DNA of 64,000 nucleotides from Pseudochryseolinea flava (GTDB lineage Bacteria; Bacteroidota; Bacteroidia; Cytophagales; Cyclobacteriaceae), in NCBI RefSeq assembly GCF_003286915.1, contig NZ_QMFY01000002.1:124001-188000 (forward strand). Reading direction: 5' to 3'. Made by a program: the position numbers and the translations under genes. Numbering within the stretch: position 1 is the stretch's first letter; each line of letters starts with the position of its first letter. The notes below the pieces were generated by a model. The model did no database searches. It saw only the letters and a program-made list of their open reading frames with translations, and was not told the DNA's origin. Of this stretch, positions 1-7,889 are shown piece by piece.

Positions 1-685
1 CACGATGTCGGATCGCCTCAAAGGATTTGCCGTTGAAGCTGCCTGCGCCTTTCTCTAGATAGATACATTCGACAATGTATTGTCCCTTCCACAGTGGGTT
101 GAAGGTAACGATGCCCTTCTCGTCAGTAGAAAGTTCCTTTGACCATTCATTAGGTGCATGGAAGAAAACCTTAGCCTTCGACAAAGGTTTTCCATTGAAC
201 TGCACCGCAAATGAATTCTTCTCTTTCGCTGGACTGATTCTCAACATGGCTTCTGATGGAAACTGTGCCGCCGTACTTTGGTCTTGTACAACAACGATTT
301 CTCTATAGGTATAATAAGTAGGCCTAACCACACCAATGCCACTTGCCGACCAGTCTACAACGCCGCGTACATTGTTAACGGCAACGATGGTATACTTTCC
401 GGCAGTTGCTGGTACAAAGGTAGTTTTGAAAAATTTTTCCTCTGTCGTCAATACCAAAGGCAATTGCTTTCCATCGGGGGTGATAAGCCACGCCGTAACA
501 CCAGCGAGTTCGTCCAATCTCCCACCGCGAACTTCGCGCACACCTTCATTGAATTCACCGTAGAAGATACGTACTTCTTGCACCTGACCAAGCTTCGCTG
601 GTGATCCAAGTTCAATCCATAAGTAATGTGCATCAACCGAGAAAGCACTTACAAACATCAACGTGAGAAAAAATAGTATCTTCAT
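1..685 (-). CDS. DUF4198/NikM-like exported protein (3' end outside window)
   Basis: The visible 228 codons begin with a signal peptide (MKILFFLTLMFVSAFSVDA) followed directly by HYLWIE. The mature N-terminus starting with His and an aromatic stretch is typical of DUF4198 (NikM-like) periplasmic proteins found next to metal transporters. Two Ig-like beta segments follow, around residues 35-105 and 150-228. The gene starts 12 bases after the stop of the TonB receptor and on the same strand, so the two are probably one operon, with this protein assisting metal or metallophore uptake in the periplasm. The C-terminus lies beyond position 1, so any His-rich tail or membrane anchor cannot be seen. 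The family assignment rests on the N-terminal pattern and context only. Confidence 0.65.
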   Translation of the reverse strand, partial: MKILFFLTLMFVSAFSVDAHYLWIELGSPAKLGQVQEVRIFYGEFNEGVREVRGGRLDELAGVTAWLITPDGKQLPLVLTTEEKFFKTTFVPATAGKYTIVAVNNVRGVVDWSASGIGVVRPTYYTYREIVVVQDQSTAAQFPSEAMLRISPAKEKNSFAVQFNGKPLSKAKVFFHAPNEWSKELSTDEKGIVTFNPLWKGQYIVECIYLEKGAGSFNGKSFEAIRHR

Positions 686-697
686 TTCTACCAGTGT

Positions 698-2980
698 TTA
701 AAATTTAAAGTTTACACCAGCCAGGAAGTTTCTGTCAGGAGAAGGAATAATTCCGTTCCAAGTCGCCCAGCGAAGTGTGAAGTATTTTTCATCGAACACA
801 TTGTTTACGTTAAAATAAACACCCCAGTGCTTCCGGTTATAATTGATCGTAAAGTTCGTCACGTTGTATGATGGCACAGGTCCAAGTTTGCCATCCTCAG
901 AAGCAACTTCTGTATTGGCGGCGTCGCTGTACTGTTTGCCAACGTAGTTATAAGAGAGATTGAATACGAGTTTATCTTCATTAAAGAGAAGTTTGTATCG
1001 AATTCCTGCAGCAGCCAAATCTGTAGGCGCATTGGGTAATATATTACCATCGTTTTCTCCACTTGTAAACGTCGCTCTCTGTTTGGTGATGTTGGCAAAC
1101 AGGCTAATACCTTTCCATGAACCGAGTTCAAGTTCAGCTTCGATACCGCGGTGAAGGCTGCTTCCAGCATTTTTATTTACGCCACTCTCGGCAATAACCT
1201 TGTTATCAAATACCATTCCGTAAGCAGAGATGTTGAATTGTAGCCATTGTACCGGATTCGTTCTGATCCCTACCTCGAGATTCTTCGAAGTCTCTGGCTG
1301 AAGATCTACACCAGCATCGACCGTACCAGGAGCGAGTGCCGAGTTGAGTGCTGGAGGCTGAAATCCTCTTGAGAATGTTGTATACACTCTGCTGTGATCT
1401 TTAATTTTGTAAATCAATCCTGCCGAGTAAACGAATGCATCGCTTGTGATTTCATCTTGTCTTCCTTCAAATATTGCACTATTAGGCGCCTTGTACATCA
1501 GATCATCTCGCTTGTACTTTACACTCGTGTAACGCACGCCTGGCGCGAAAGTCAATGACGGTATGATGTCAAATTCATCATAGAGATAAAACTCATGAAT
1601 GAAGCTTGTGTTGATTTTGTTTCCTGTTGTCGGACCTGTACGCGCTTCCTTATCTGCACCGGCAACATTGATGTCATCCAATCTATCTGTATGAATACGA
1701 ACGCCGGCGATCAATGAGTTGTTATGGCCAGCAATAGGGCGCGTCAGGTTGTAGTCGGTAACATTACCAAGGGCATGGATGTCACGTAGAAATCCGTTTG
1801 CTTTCGGCGTAGCGTACGAGATCCACCAGTCGCGTTGAAAGTAGTTTCCGTACAACGATGTTGAAATGGTTTGATACTGCCCAATCGTTTTTTTAAATGA
1901 CAGCGCTGTACTAAAACGTTGCGCAAAGAACTCGTCACTTGTATGCTGACTTTGTTTCGGATTCTGATCGTATTGCGCTTGCGTCAATCCTCCAGGCGTT
2001 TGTGAGTCTTCCGAAAAGAGGTTTAGGTATAAAGATAGTTCTGTAGTCTCATCTAGCTTGCCGCCAAGTCGAATGGTGTAATCGTTAACTTCATAGTCAG
2101 CACGATCTCTATAGCCATCGCCCTGCCGTCTCAACCCTGACAAGAAGTAGTTGAATTTGCCATTATCTGCACCTGTCGTTACTTGTGCAGTTGCACCACG
2201 CCAACTTCCATAACTTAAATCAACAGTAGTTTGAGGTTCTCTGCTACCTCTCTTGCTGATCATGTTAACAACTCCACCAACTGAGTAGCCACCGTATAAA
2301 ACGGGCGAAGCTCCCTTAATCACTTCAATGCGTTCAACCTGTTGCAGTGGCACCATGTAATATGCCGCAGGGTCTCCATACAACGTCATCCCTATCGGAA
2401 ATTTACCATCGACAAGCACTAACAAATTTCTATTTCTCAACGGATCCAATCCGCGCAAACCGATATTGGGCTTCAAGCCTCTGCCATCCTCATCGAGATA
2501 GTTTACACCAGGAATACGGGTGATGATCTGACCTACCGATTGCGCGCCAGATTCGCGAATCTGCGTAGCATCGATGATGTTCACCGTACCCGGAATGTCT
2601 TTGATCTCATCCTTAATTCCAGTCGATGTAATCGTAACCTCTGAAAGCTCGGTGCTTTCTGTGCTCAATCCGATATTAACAGAAACGTCGCCGCCATCCG
2701 GTACTGTAACACGTTGTGTCTGTGATTGGAAGCCCACTGCGGTCGATTTCAGCGTGTACGCTCCGGCAGGTATATTACTTATCGAATAAGCGCCGTTAGC
2801 ATCCGTTGCTGTTCCGTGAGAAGTGCCTAACAAGACTACGGATATGCCGGAAAGGGCCTCGCCATTAGCGTCTTTGATGACACCGCTGACAGAACCAGTC
2901 TGAGCGAAAGTATAAACCACTGATAAACAAACAAATACACAGGATGCGAGTAGCGCACGCCGAGATGGGAAGGGATTCAT
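698..2980 (-). CDS. TonB-dependent receptor with carboxypeptidase-like regulatory domain
   Basis: Outer-membrane active transporter, probably for an iron or other metal complex. The start at 2980 (MNPFPSRRALLASCVF...) is preferred over 3034 because it begins a clean signal peptide ending in FAQ. Residues about 28-110 form a carboxypeptidase-regulatory-like beta domain (GSVSGVIKDANGEALSGISV). A plug domain follows (EVTITSTGIKDEIKDIPG to VNMISKRGS), then a long barrel ending in the aromatic residue F (LAGVNFKF). The size and the LRGLDPLRNRNLLVLVDG plug motif fit FecA/siderophore-type receptors rather than SusC. Two inverted repeats lie just upstream of the start, consistent with metalloregulator control. 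The downstream DUF4198-like gene is probably co-transcribed. The substrate cannot be read from the sequence. Confidence 0.9.
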   Translation of the reverse strand: MNPFPSRRALLASCVFVCLSVVYTFAQTGSVSGVIKDANGEALSGISVVLLGTSHGTATDANGAYSISNIPAGAYTLKSTAVGFQSQTQRVTVPDGGDVSVNIGLSTESTELSEVTITSTGIKDEIKDIPGTVNIIDATQIRESGAQSVGQIITRIPGVNYLDEDGRGLKPNIGLRGLDPLRNRNLLVLVDGKFPIGMTLYGDPAAYYMVPLQQVERIEVIKGASPVLYGGYSVGGVVNMISKRGSREPQTTVDLSYGSWRGATAQVTTGADNGKFNYFLSGLRRQGDGYRDRADYEVNDYTIRLGGKLDETTELSLYLNLFSEDSQTPGGLTQAQYDQNPKQSQHTSDEFFAQRFSTALSFKKTIGQYQTISTSLYGNYFQRDWWISYATPKANGFLRDIHALGNVTDYNLTRPIAGHNNSLIAGVRIHTDRLDDINVAGADKEARTGPTTGNKINTSFIHEFYLYDEFDIIPSLTFAPGVRYTSVKYKRDDLMYKAPNSAIFEGRQDEITSDAFVYSAGLIYKIKDHSRVYTTFSRGFQPPALNSALAPGTVDAGVDLQPETSKNLEVGIRTNPVQWLQFNISAYGMVFDNKVIAESGVNKNAGSSLHRGIEAELELGSWKGISLFANITKQRATFTSGENDGNILPNAPTDLAAAGIRYKLLFNEDKLVFNLSYNYVGKQYSDAANTEVASEDGKLGPVPSYNVTNFTINYNRKHWGVYFNVNNVFDEKYFTLRWATWNGIIPSPDRNFLAGVNFKF

Positions 2981-2984
2981 GTTA

Positions 2985-3056
2985 TTTAGATTAATTCTAC
3001 GCCGCGAATATAGGTGGTCTTTAACACTAGTCAAATTTATTTAGACTGAATCTAAT
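2985..3056 (-). promoter_or_regulatory. Two inverted repeats TTAGA-N5-TCTAA upstream of the TonB receptor
   Basis: Positions 3041-3055 read TTAGACTGAATCTAA, an inverted repeat with 5-bp arms. Positions 2987-2999 read TAGATTAATTCTA, with the same arm sequence and the same 5-bp centre. The second is only 6 bases from the start codon. Paired sites of this form are typical of Fur or DtxR-family metalloregulators upstream of uptake receptors. The identity of the regulator is inference. Confidence 0.5.
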
Positions 3057-3243
3057 CATGTTGAAGAATTACCCGAGCGCATTCCTTTTATACATGCAAA
3101 CGAACGATGACTTCGGAATCGGAGCAGAAAAACTCCCGCAGCTATCATTGCTTCCGCATGATCGGTGTAGTACTTCCCGTCATTACAATAAACATTCAAA
3201 GTATAAAGCACACACACCGGTACCGCGCAACCCTGACTAGCGC

Positions 3244-3963
3244 CTATTTGCCAGAGAAAACACCAGCAAAAAACTCGTTAAAAATTTTCGCTAATGCAGT
3301 TGGATTACTCACCATCGGCAGATGCCCCGTGGCTAAACTTGTAACTTCTGCCCCCAAAGTGTTCGCCATTTTATCTTGTAACGGCAAAGGAAAGCTGTTG
3401 TCGTTGGTGAGTTTCACATAGAGCGACTTCACCGCCGTTTTTTCATAAAACACTTTCCCCGTATACAACCCTTTCGCTTCGGCTGTAAAGCAACGGAGAA
3501 TTTCCGTAGACTGCTCTGCGTTGAGATCATTACAATATTCATAGGCAATCGATTTTTGCGGCGGCTTTGTACCAAAAAATTTCATCACCAACGGCATCAC
3601 TATGCGCTGCGGAAAGGGCAACGATGAAATAAAAGAACCTCCATGCCTCGGAATTGCAGCGCCGATACCTACAAATCCAGCAACCTTATCAGACAGCAAA
3701 TCCATCAAGCTTAAACCGATACAGCCTCCGATAGAATGCGTCACAATCACAAATCTTTTATAGCCCCAACGCTCGATTTGATCCAGTGCGGCATTTCGGT
3801 AATCATTAAAACTCAATGTATCGTTCGCAGTATCACCCGCTCCTCGATTCGGAAATTCGATCGTCAATACGGGGAAATCAAGCTGCGGCTTAACGCTATC
3901 CCAGACAAAACTTCCTAATCCGGCGCCATAAATCAACACTACACCTATCTTACTATTTTCCAT
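3244..3963 (-). CDS. alpha/beta hydrolase
   Basis: Cytoplasmic hydrolase of about 239 residues with no signal peptide. It opens with IGVVLIYGAGLGSFVWDSV, the strand and oxyanion-hole turn of the fold. The nucleophile elbow is THSIGG, a variant of GxSxG in which the first Gly is Thr. The probable catalytic His is in TGHLPMV near the C-terminus. The ATG at 3963 is preferred to the GTG at 3969. The substrate is unknown; the family includes small esterases and salicylate-esterase-like enzymes. A TGACA-N6-TGTCA operator 52 bases upstream matches sites in front of the DUF1761 gene and the AlkC-like gene, so it may belong to the WYL regulator's regulon. Confidence 0.8.
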   Translation of the reverse strand: MENSKIGVVLIYGAGLGSFVWDSVKPQLDFPVLTIEFPNRGAGDTANDTLSFNDYRNAALDQIERWGYKRFVIVTHSIGGCIGLSLMDLLSDKVAGFVGIGAAIPRHGGSFISSLPFPQRIVMPLVMKFFGTKPPQKSIAYEYCNDLNAEQSTEILRCFTAEAKGLYTGKVFYEKTAVKSLYVKLTNDNSFPLPLQDKMANTLGAEVTSLATGHLPMVSNPTALAKIFNEFFAGVFSGK

Positions 3964-4014
3964 GTTCACGCTTTAGTTTTTATTACTTCTGTGGCGTAAA
4001 GATGAACACCGCTA

Positions 4015-4032
4015 CTGACAACATTATGTCAG
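4015..4032 (-). promoter_or_regulatory. Operator 1 of the WYL-type family (CTGACA-N6-TGTCAG)
   Basis: Read on the minus strand this is CTGACATAATGTTGTCAG, a perfect 6-bp inverted repeat with a 6-bp centre. It matches 24873-24890 and 27564-27580 in sequence and in orientation relative to the downstream gene. The plausible promoter sequence CATCTTTACG lies between it and the ATG at 3963. The rest of the 440-base gap 3970-4410 shows no gene or RNA that I can recognise. Confidence 0.6.
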
Positions 4033-4410
4033 CAGCAAAACAAGTGTTAGAAAATTCTGAAAGATATTTCAGCTTACCACCTACAGTGCTGTTTCTTCAT
4101 ATTACCAAACGTTCAGGTACTTGAATTCTACGATATCAGTGCCCGGATAAAGTTTTTCACGCTTGTCCCCAAAAGCCGGATCGCACTTTACGCTGCTCAC
4201 TTTCTTACATCGCTCATGCTAAATATTTCTGATCACCCATGGATATAATTGCAACTGTATTTAGTAGCTTCCTTTCAGCCTTGGTAGAATATTAAAATAT
4301 TTACACGAGTATTATTGTGCGATACTATGAACGCTTCAACTGAGTATTGGAAATCGTTTACCTACCGTGACCTATCTTATGTGTTTAAAAACCTAAAAAC
4401 AAAACGCTGT

Positions 4411-4857
4411 ATGAAATTCGTTTTTTTCCTTGTTTGCTGCGTCATCAGTGTTTCCATGAATGCACAAATGCGTAAGGTAGTTTTCATATGTGAACATGGC
4501 GCCGCCAAAAGTGTGATCGCCGCTGACTATTTTAACAAACAAGCCAAACAAAGAAGCATACCTTTCGAAGCCGTATGCCGCGCAACAGCCCCTGACTCAA
4601 CGCTCAATTCCGCAACACGTGCAGGATTAAAGCGCGACAACATAAAACCAAACTTATCGCCAAAAAAAATATCGCCTGGTGACACGGTTAATGCTGAACG
4701 TATCATTTTATTCACACCACTTCCAACAGATTTTAGAACAGCCGTAAAAACCGAAGATTGGTCCACGCTGAAAAATATCGACGTAGATTATACGCGTCGA
4801 AGAAATGCAATCATTGAGCAGATCAACATGCTTCTAGACGAATTAGAAAAACAGTAA
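4411..4857 (+). CDS. Exported low-molecular-weight phosphatase/arsenate-reductase-like protein
   Basis: The start at 4411 gives a 148-residue protein with signal peptide MKFVFFLVCCVISVSMNAQ. The longer TTG-started reading from 4315 would bury this peptide and is rejected. The mature part has the LMW protein tyrosine phosphatase fold pattern: KVVFICEHGAAKSVIAADYFN forms the phosphate loop, and a DW/DVDYTRRR region and terminal helix follow. The loop is C27-x5-K33 instead of the canonical C-x5-R. The nucleophile Cys is therefore kept but the oxyanion-binding Arg is replaced by Lys. Export to the periplasm is unusual for this family. It could be a weak phosphatase, an oxyanion-binding protein or a divergent arsenate reductase. 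It lies 3 kb from the arsenic genes but is not in their operon. Confidence 0.65.
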   Translation: MKFVFFLVCCVISVSMNAQMRKVVFICEHGAAKSVIAADYFNKQAKQRSIPFEAVCRATAPDSTLNSATRAGLKRDNIKPNLSPKKISPGDTVNAERIILFTPLPTDFRTAVKTEDWSTLKNIDVDYTRRRNAIIEQINMLLDELEKQ

Positions 4858-4993
4858 CTAAACTTGCAGGTAAGAAAAGCACGATCGCTGAGCGGAAATA
4901 AACGCGCAAAACAATCACGCGTATTTACAATCGACTTCATGACACTTCGGAGCGTTTAATTGATTATATTTAGTTACATAATCAATCCATTGC

Positions 4994-6079
4994 ATGCCGC
5001 TTTACATGGATTTTCATAAGATCGACAACGTAACGGTTGACGGTGTTAAATCTGCACACACCGCCGATGAATCTATTCAAGCAAAGTATGGCGTTAAATA
5101 CCATCAGTTTTGGGTGAACCAAAAAGAAGGAACAGTCTTTTGCCTCGTGGAAGGTCCTGATGCGAAAACCTGCGAGCTCGTGCATCAACTTGCACACGGA
5201 AATTTAGCTTGCGCCATGACGGAAGTTGAACCGGGTAGCTTCAAGTTTTTTATGGGTGATAAATTGACGGTCGACCATGGACTGACGCGTTCAGAAGACG
5301 GAGACGTTGATGACGGCTATCGTTTCGTGATGGTAGTGATGATGCGAGGAATGATGTCGGCAAAAAATACCGACCAAGCACAACTGCAACCTCCCCTTTG
5401 GGCAAAAGGAAAGATCACCGAACACATCAGCGCCCACCGAGGCCGTACAAAGAAGTGGCCCCTAGCCGACACGTTGATCGGTGTGTTCGACGATGCCGAC
5501 GCTGCCATAACTTGCGCCAAAGAAATTCAAGGAGAACTTACCCGTGATAATACATCGCACGTTATTTTTAAAATTGGTATTACTGCAGACCAACCCGTGA
5601 CGCGCGATGGCGAATTCTTCTCCAAAGCCATTCACTTGGCTCATCGATTATGCACCGCCGTGCACGACAACCAAATCTTAGTTTCAGCGTTGGCCAGCAG
5701 ACTCTGTACCATCGGAAACACGTCGAGCGAATTCAAATTTCTTGACGCTACTGACGAAGAATTTGTATGCCGCTTACTCGACGTTACCGACCATAAACTT
5801 GCGCTGGAAACTTTTAACATTTCAACAATTTGCAAAGACATCGGCATCAGCCGGCCGCAGCTATATCGAAAAATTACCGCCATTACTGGGAGGGCGCCTA
5901 ATGATTTTTTGAGAAACTTGCGTTTAGAAAAATCCCTTACACTAGTTCAGCAGCGCGAAAAAAATATCTCTCAAATTGCCCTTGAAGTTGGCTACACCAA
6001 CCCTTCCTACTTTTCTAAATGCTTCGCCGAAAAATTCGGATGTACACCTTCTGAGGTTCTTGTGTCAGCGAACAAATAA
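4994..6079 (+). CDS. Fusion regulator: DUF4242 sensor, cyclase-like domain, AraC HTH
   Basis: Predicted cytoplasmic transcription factor of 361 residues. Residues about 1-90 (MPLYMDFHKIDNVTVDGV...) match the DUF4242 nickel-binding-like alpha/beta barrel fold. Residues about 130-250 resemble a class III nucleotide cyclase domain (GKITEHISAHRGRTKKW, LIGVFDDADAAITCAKEIQ, KIGITADQPV, AIHLAHRLC, NQILVS), but the metal-binding and transition-state residues look degraded, so it is more likely a ligand sensor than an enzyme. Residues about 270-361 form two AraC-type helix-turn-helix motifs (TICKDIGISRPQLYRKI and ISQIALEVGYTNPSYFSKCF). It precedes the acyl-CoA dehydrogenase on the same strand by 121 bases and may control it. 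The ligand is unknown. Confidence 0.8.
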   Translation: MPLYMDFHKIDNVTVDGVKSAHTADESIQAKYGVKYHQFWVNQKEGTVFCLVEGPDAKTCELVHQLAHGNLACAMTEVEPGSFKFFMGDKLTVDHGLTRSEDGDVDDGYRFVMVVMMRGMMSAKNTDQAQLQPPLWAKGKITEHISAHRGRTKKWPLADTLIGVFDDADAAITCAKEIQGELTRDNTSHVIFKIGITADQPVTRDGEFFSKAIHLAHRLCTAVHDNQILVSALASRLCTIGNTSSEFKFLDATDEEFVCRLLDVTDHKLALETFNISTICKDIGISRPQLYRKITAITGRAPNDFLRNLRLEKSLTLVQQREKNISQIALEVGYTNPSYFSKCFAEKFGCTPSEVLVSANK

Positions 6080-6200
6080 CGCAGTCTCTTTTCGGCTGCG
6101 AAAGTGATTTGAACAGTTTACGGTAGTCTTTGAACAATTTCGGGTAGAACCCTTTTTCTGTTCACCCCATCTTTACGCTACACTTTAATAAAAGATCAAC

Positions 6201-7328
6201 ATGGTACTCGCAGCAATCAACTTACCAAGCATCCTGAAGGAACTGGCACCAGAAATCGAAAAGCAAGGGCAGGACTGTGATGTAGAAAACAAATTTGCAG
6301 AAAAGAACTTCCGCCTTTTGAAGGAAAGAGATGTGTACAAAGCGCTTATTCCAATCGAACTTGGAGGCGGAGGTGTGCAATATGCAGACGTTTGTTATTT
6401 CTTAAAAAATTTAGCGCGTCTTTGTCCCTCGACATCTCTCGCATTGTCGATGCACATGCACTTGGTAGCGGTGCTCGTTTTCAAACACTTGAATGGAGAC
6501 GCAATGGCAACAACAACATTGAAGGCGGTTGCCGAAAAAGATCTCACGCTCTTAAGCACGGGTGGTGGAGACTGGGTATCGTCGAATGGAACAGCGCGAA
6601 AAGTAGATGGTGGTTATACCATCAATTGTACGAAGTCATTTTGCAGCGGCGCGCCCATGGCTGATGTTGCTGTGATGAGCTGTGCCTACAACGATGGCAC
6701 AAAAGAGCAAGTCTTGCACTTTTCAGTTTCCTTAACTACGCAAGGTGTTGAGATCGTCAACGACTGGAACGCCATGGGAATGAGAGGCACTGGTTCTAAC
6801 ACGATCCATTTCAAAGACGTATTTGTTCCAGAAGAAAAAATTACTTTGATCAGAGAACGAGGAAAATGGCACCAATTGTGGAATGTTGTTAGTACCCTGG
6901 CATTCCCGGTATTTGTTTCTCCTTATGCCGGAATTGTTGAAGAAATTATTAACAGAACCGTGGCACTTATCGCGAAGAAATCTGATTGCGAAAGCTTCTG
7001 CGCATCAAGCCTCGGTGAGATGCACAATCACTATCAGATCGTCAACATGGCGCTGCAAAGGCTTATTGACAATGCAAACAATTTGTCCATCTCCCCTAGT
7101 AACAACTCTGCTGCAACGGCCCTACAAGCCAAATCTATTATCACGCAACATGGTCGACTCAGTGCGCAAGCTGCAATGGAAGCGTTAGGCGGAAAATCTT
7201 ATTATCAAAAGACAGGTATTGAACGGCTATATCGCGATTTGCTCGCCGGTGAATTCCATCCGATGCAAAGTAGCAAACAAAAAGAAATGCTTGGATATCA
7301 CCTTATAGGAAGGACATTGGCGGGCTAA
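6201..7328 (+). CDS. Acyl-CoA dehydrogenase family flavoprotein
   Basis: A 375-residue soluble flavoenzyme that would oxidise an acyl-CoA or related substrate at C2-C3 using FAD. The N-terminal helical domain includes LIPIELGGGGVQYADVCYFL. The middle beta domain has TGGGDWVSSNGTARKVDGGY and a typical NDWNAMGMRGTGSNTIHFKD segment. The C-terminal helical domain ends with the usual AMEALGG and RLYRDLLAGEFHPMQSSKQ. The conserved catalytic Glu was not located with confidence, and some members of this group are monooxygenase-like (DszC or hydroxylase type). It is probably monocistronic. The upstream CATCTTTACGC sequence resembles the promoter of the hydrolase at 3963. It is a neighbour of the AraC fusion regulator. 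Confidence 0.85.
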   Translation: MVLAAINLPSILKELAPEIEKQGQDCDVENKFAEKNFRLLKERDVYKALIPIELGGGGVQYADVCYFLKNLARLCPSTSLALSMHMHLVAVLVFKHLNGDAMATTTLKAVAEKDLTLLSTGGGDWVSSNGTARKVDGGYTINCTKSFCSGAPMADVAVMSCAYNDGTKEQVLHFSVSLTTQGVEIVNDWNAMGMRGTGSNTIHFKDVFVPEEKITLIRERGKWHQLWNVVSTLAFPVFVSPYAGIVEEIINRTVALIAKKSDCESFCASSLGEMHNHYQIVNMALQRLIDNANNLSISPSNNSAATALQAKSIITQHGRLSAQAAMEALGGKSYYQKTGIERLYRDLLAGEFHPMQSSKQKEMLGYHLIGRTLAG

Positions 7329-7331
7329 CAA

Positions 7332-7480
7332 ACGCGAAGTGTAAAGCGACTAAAGCATATAGCTCTGCAGTGTAAAAATTTGTAACGCGAAGGCTGCTTC
7401 TCAGTTGAAGTTGCGTTACAGGAACGTTCTTTATTACCTGCAAGACACGCGATGTGAAACTAACTAAAGTATATACCTGT
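7332..7480. repeat. Imperfect direct repeat flanking an inverted repeat, between the dehydrogenase and arsR
   Basis: Positions 7332-7366 and 7447-7480 are related (both contain ACGCGAnGTG, then CTAAAGnATATA), giving roughly 34-bp imperfect direct copies. Between them TGTAACGC (7381-7388) and GCGTTACA (7413-7420) form a perfect 8-bp inverted repeat. There is no open reading frame of interest here. The function is unknown; a small remnant mobile element or a regulatory array are both possible. Confidence 0.4.
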
Positions 7481-7499
7481 TTAGATTTTATGAAACCAT

Positions 7500-7525
7500 T
7501 ATCGTAATATTGCGTTATAACGATA
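7500..7525 (+). promoter_or_regulatory. Putative ArsR operator
   Basis: TATCGTAATA (7500-7509) and TATAACGATA (7516-7525) form a 10-bp inverted repeat with one mismatch and a 6-base centre. It abuts the ATG at 7525. A palindrome directly in front of arsR is what is expected for an autorepressed ArsR/SmtB operon. This position also argues for the ATG at 7525 rather than the TTG at 7510. Confidence 0.65.
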
Positions 7526-7851
7526 TGGGAATCACAAAGTCCGAAGTTTTTAAGAAGCGCCAGAATCACATGGCCACGCTCGCAAAGGCATTTGACCATC
7601 CGGCGCGGGTAGCCATACTTGAGTACCTACTCACCAATCGTACGTGCATCACCAATGACCTGGTCAACCAGCTCCCACTATCGCAGTCTACAATTTCGCA
7701 GCACTTAAAAGAACTTAAGCAGATCGGCATTATCAAAGGCGAAGTCGAAGGGCCAAAGCTCAACTACTGCATAGACGAAAAAGTTTGGGAAGAAGCGCGT
7801 GATGTCTTTATCAACTTCTTCGCCAAATACGTCCCTAAAAACTGCTGCTAA
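7525..7851 (+). CDS. arsR: ArsR-family arsenic-responsive repressor
   Basis: A 108-residue winged-helix repressor that would release its operator on binding arsenite. The core is AKAFDHPARVAILEYLL, then the recognition helix SQSTISQHLKELKQIGIIKG and the wing GEVEGPKLNYCID. It lacks the classical CVCDL motif of plasmid ArsR. Its possible metalloid ligands are Cys41 and the C-terminal Cys107-Cys108. This recalls ArsR variants that bind As(III) through C-terminal vicinal cysteines; the ligand set is inference. It is the first gene of the ars operon, with arsC following after 38 bases, and it sits directly on a palindromic operator. Confidence 0.9.
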   Translation: MGITKSEVFKKRQNHMATLAKAFDHPARVAILEYLLTNRTCITNDLVNQLPLSQSTISQHLKELKQIGIIKGEVEGPKLNYCIDEKVWEEARDVFINFFAKYVPKNCC

Positions 7852-7889
7852 TTTTTTACGCACCAATAACGTAATACTACTATACTGCT

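Noticed and set aside
3168-3190. CGTCATT near 3179 as a fifth ECF-like promoter
   Set aside because: No TGTC or GCATC at the right distance and no rightward gene follows until 4411.
4315-4410. Upstream TTG extension of the phosphatase-like protein
   Set aside because: It would precede a clear signal peptide starting at 4411.
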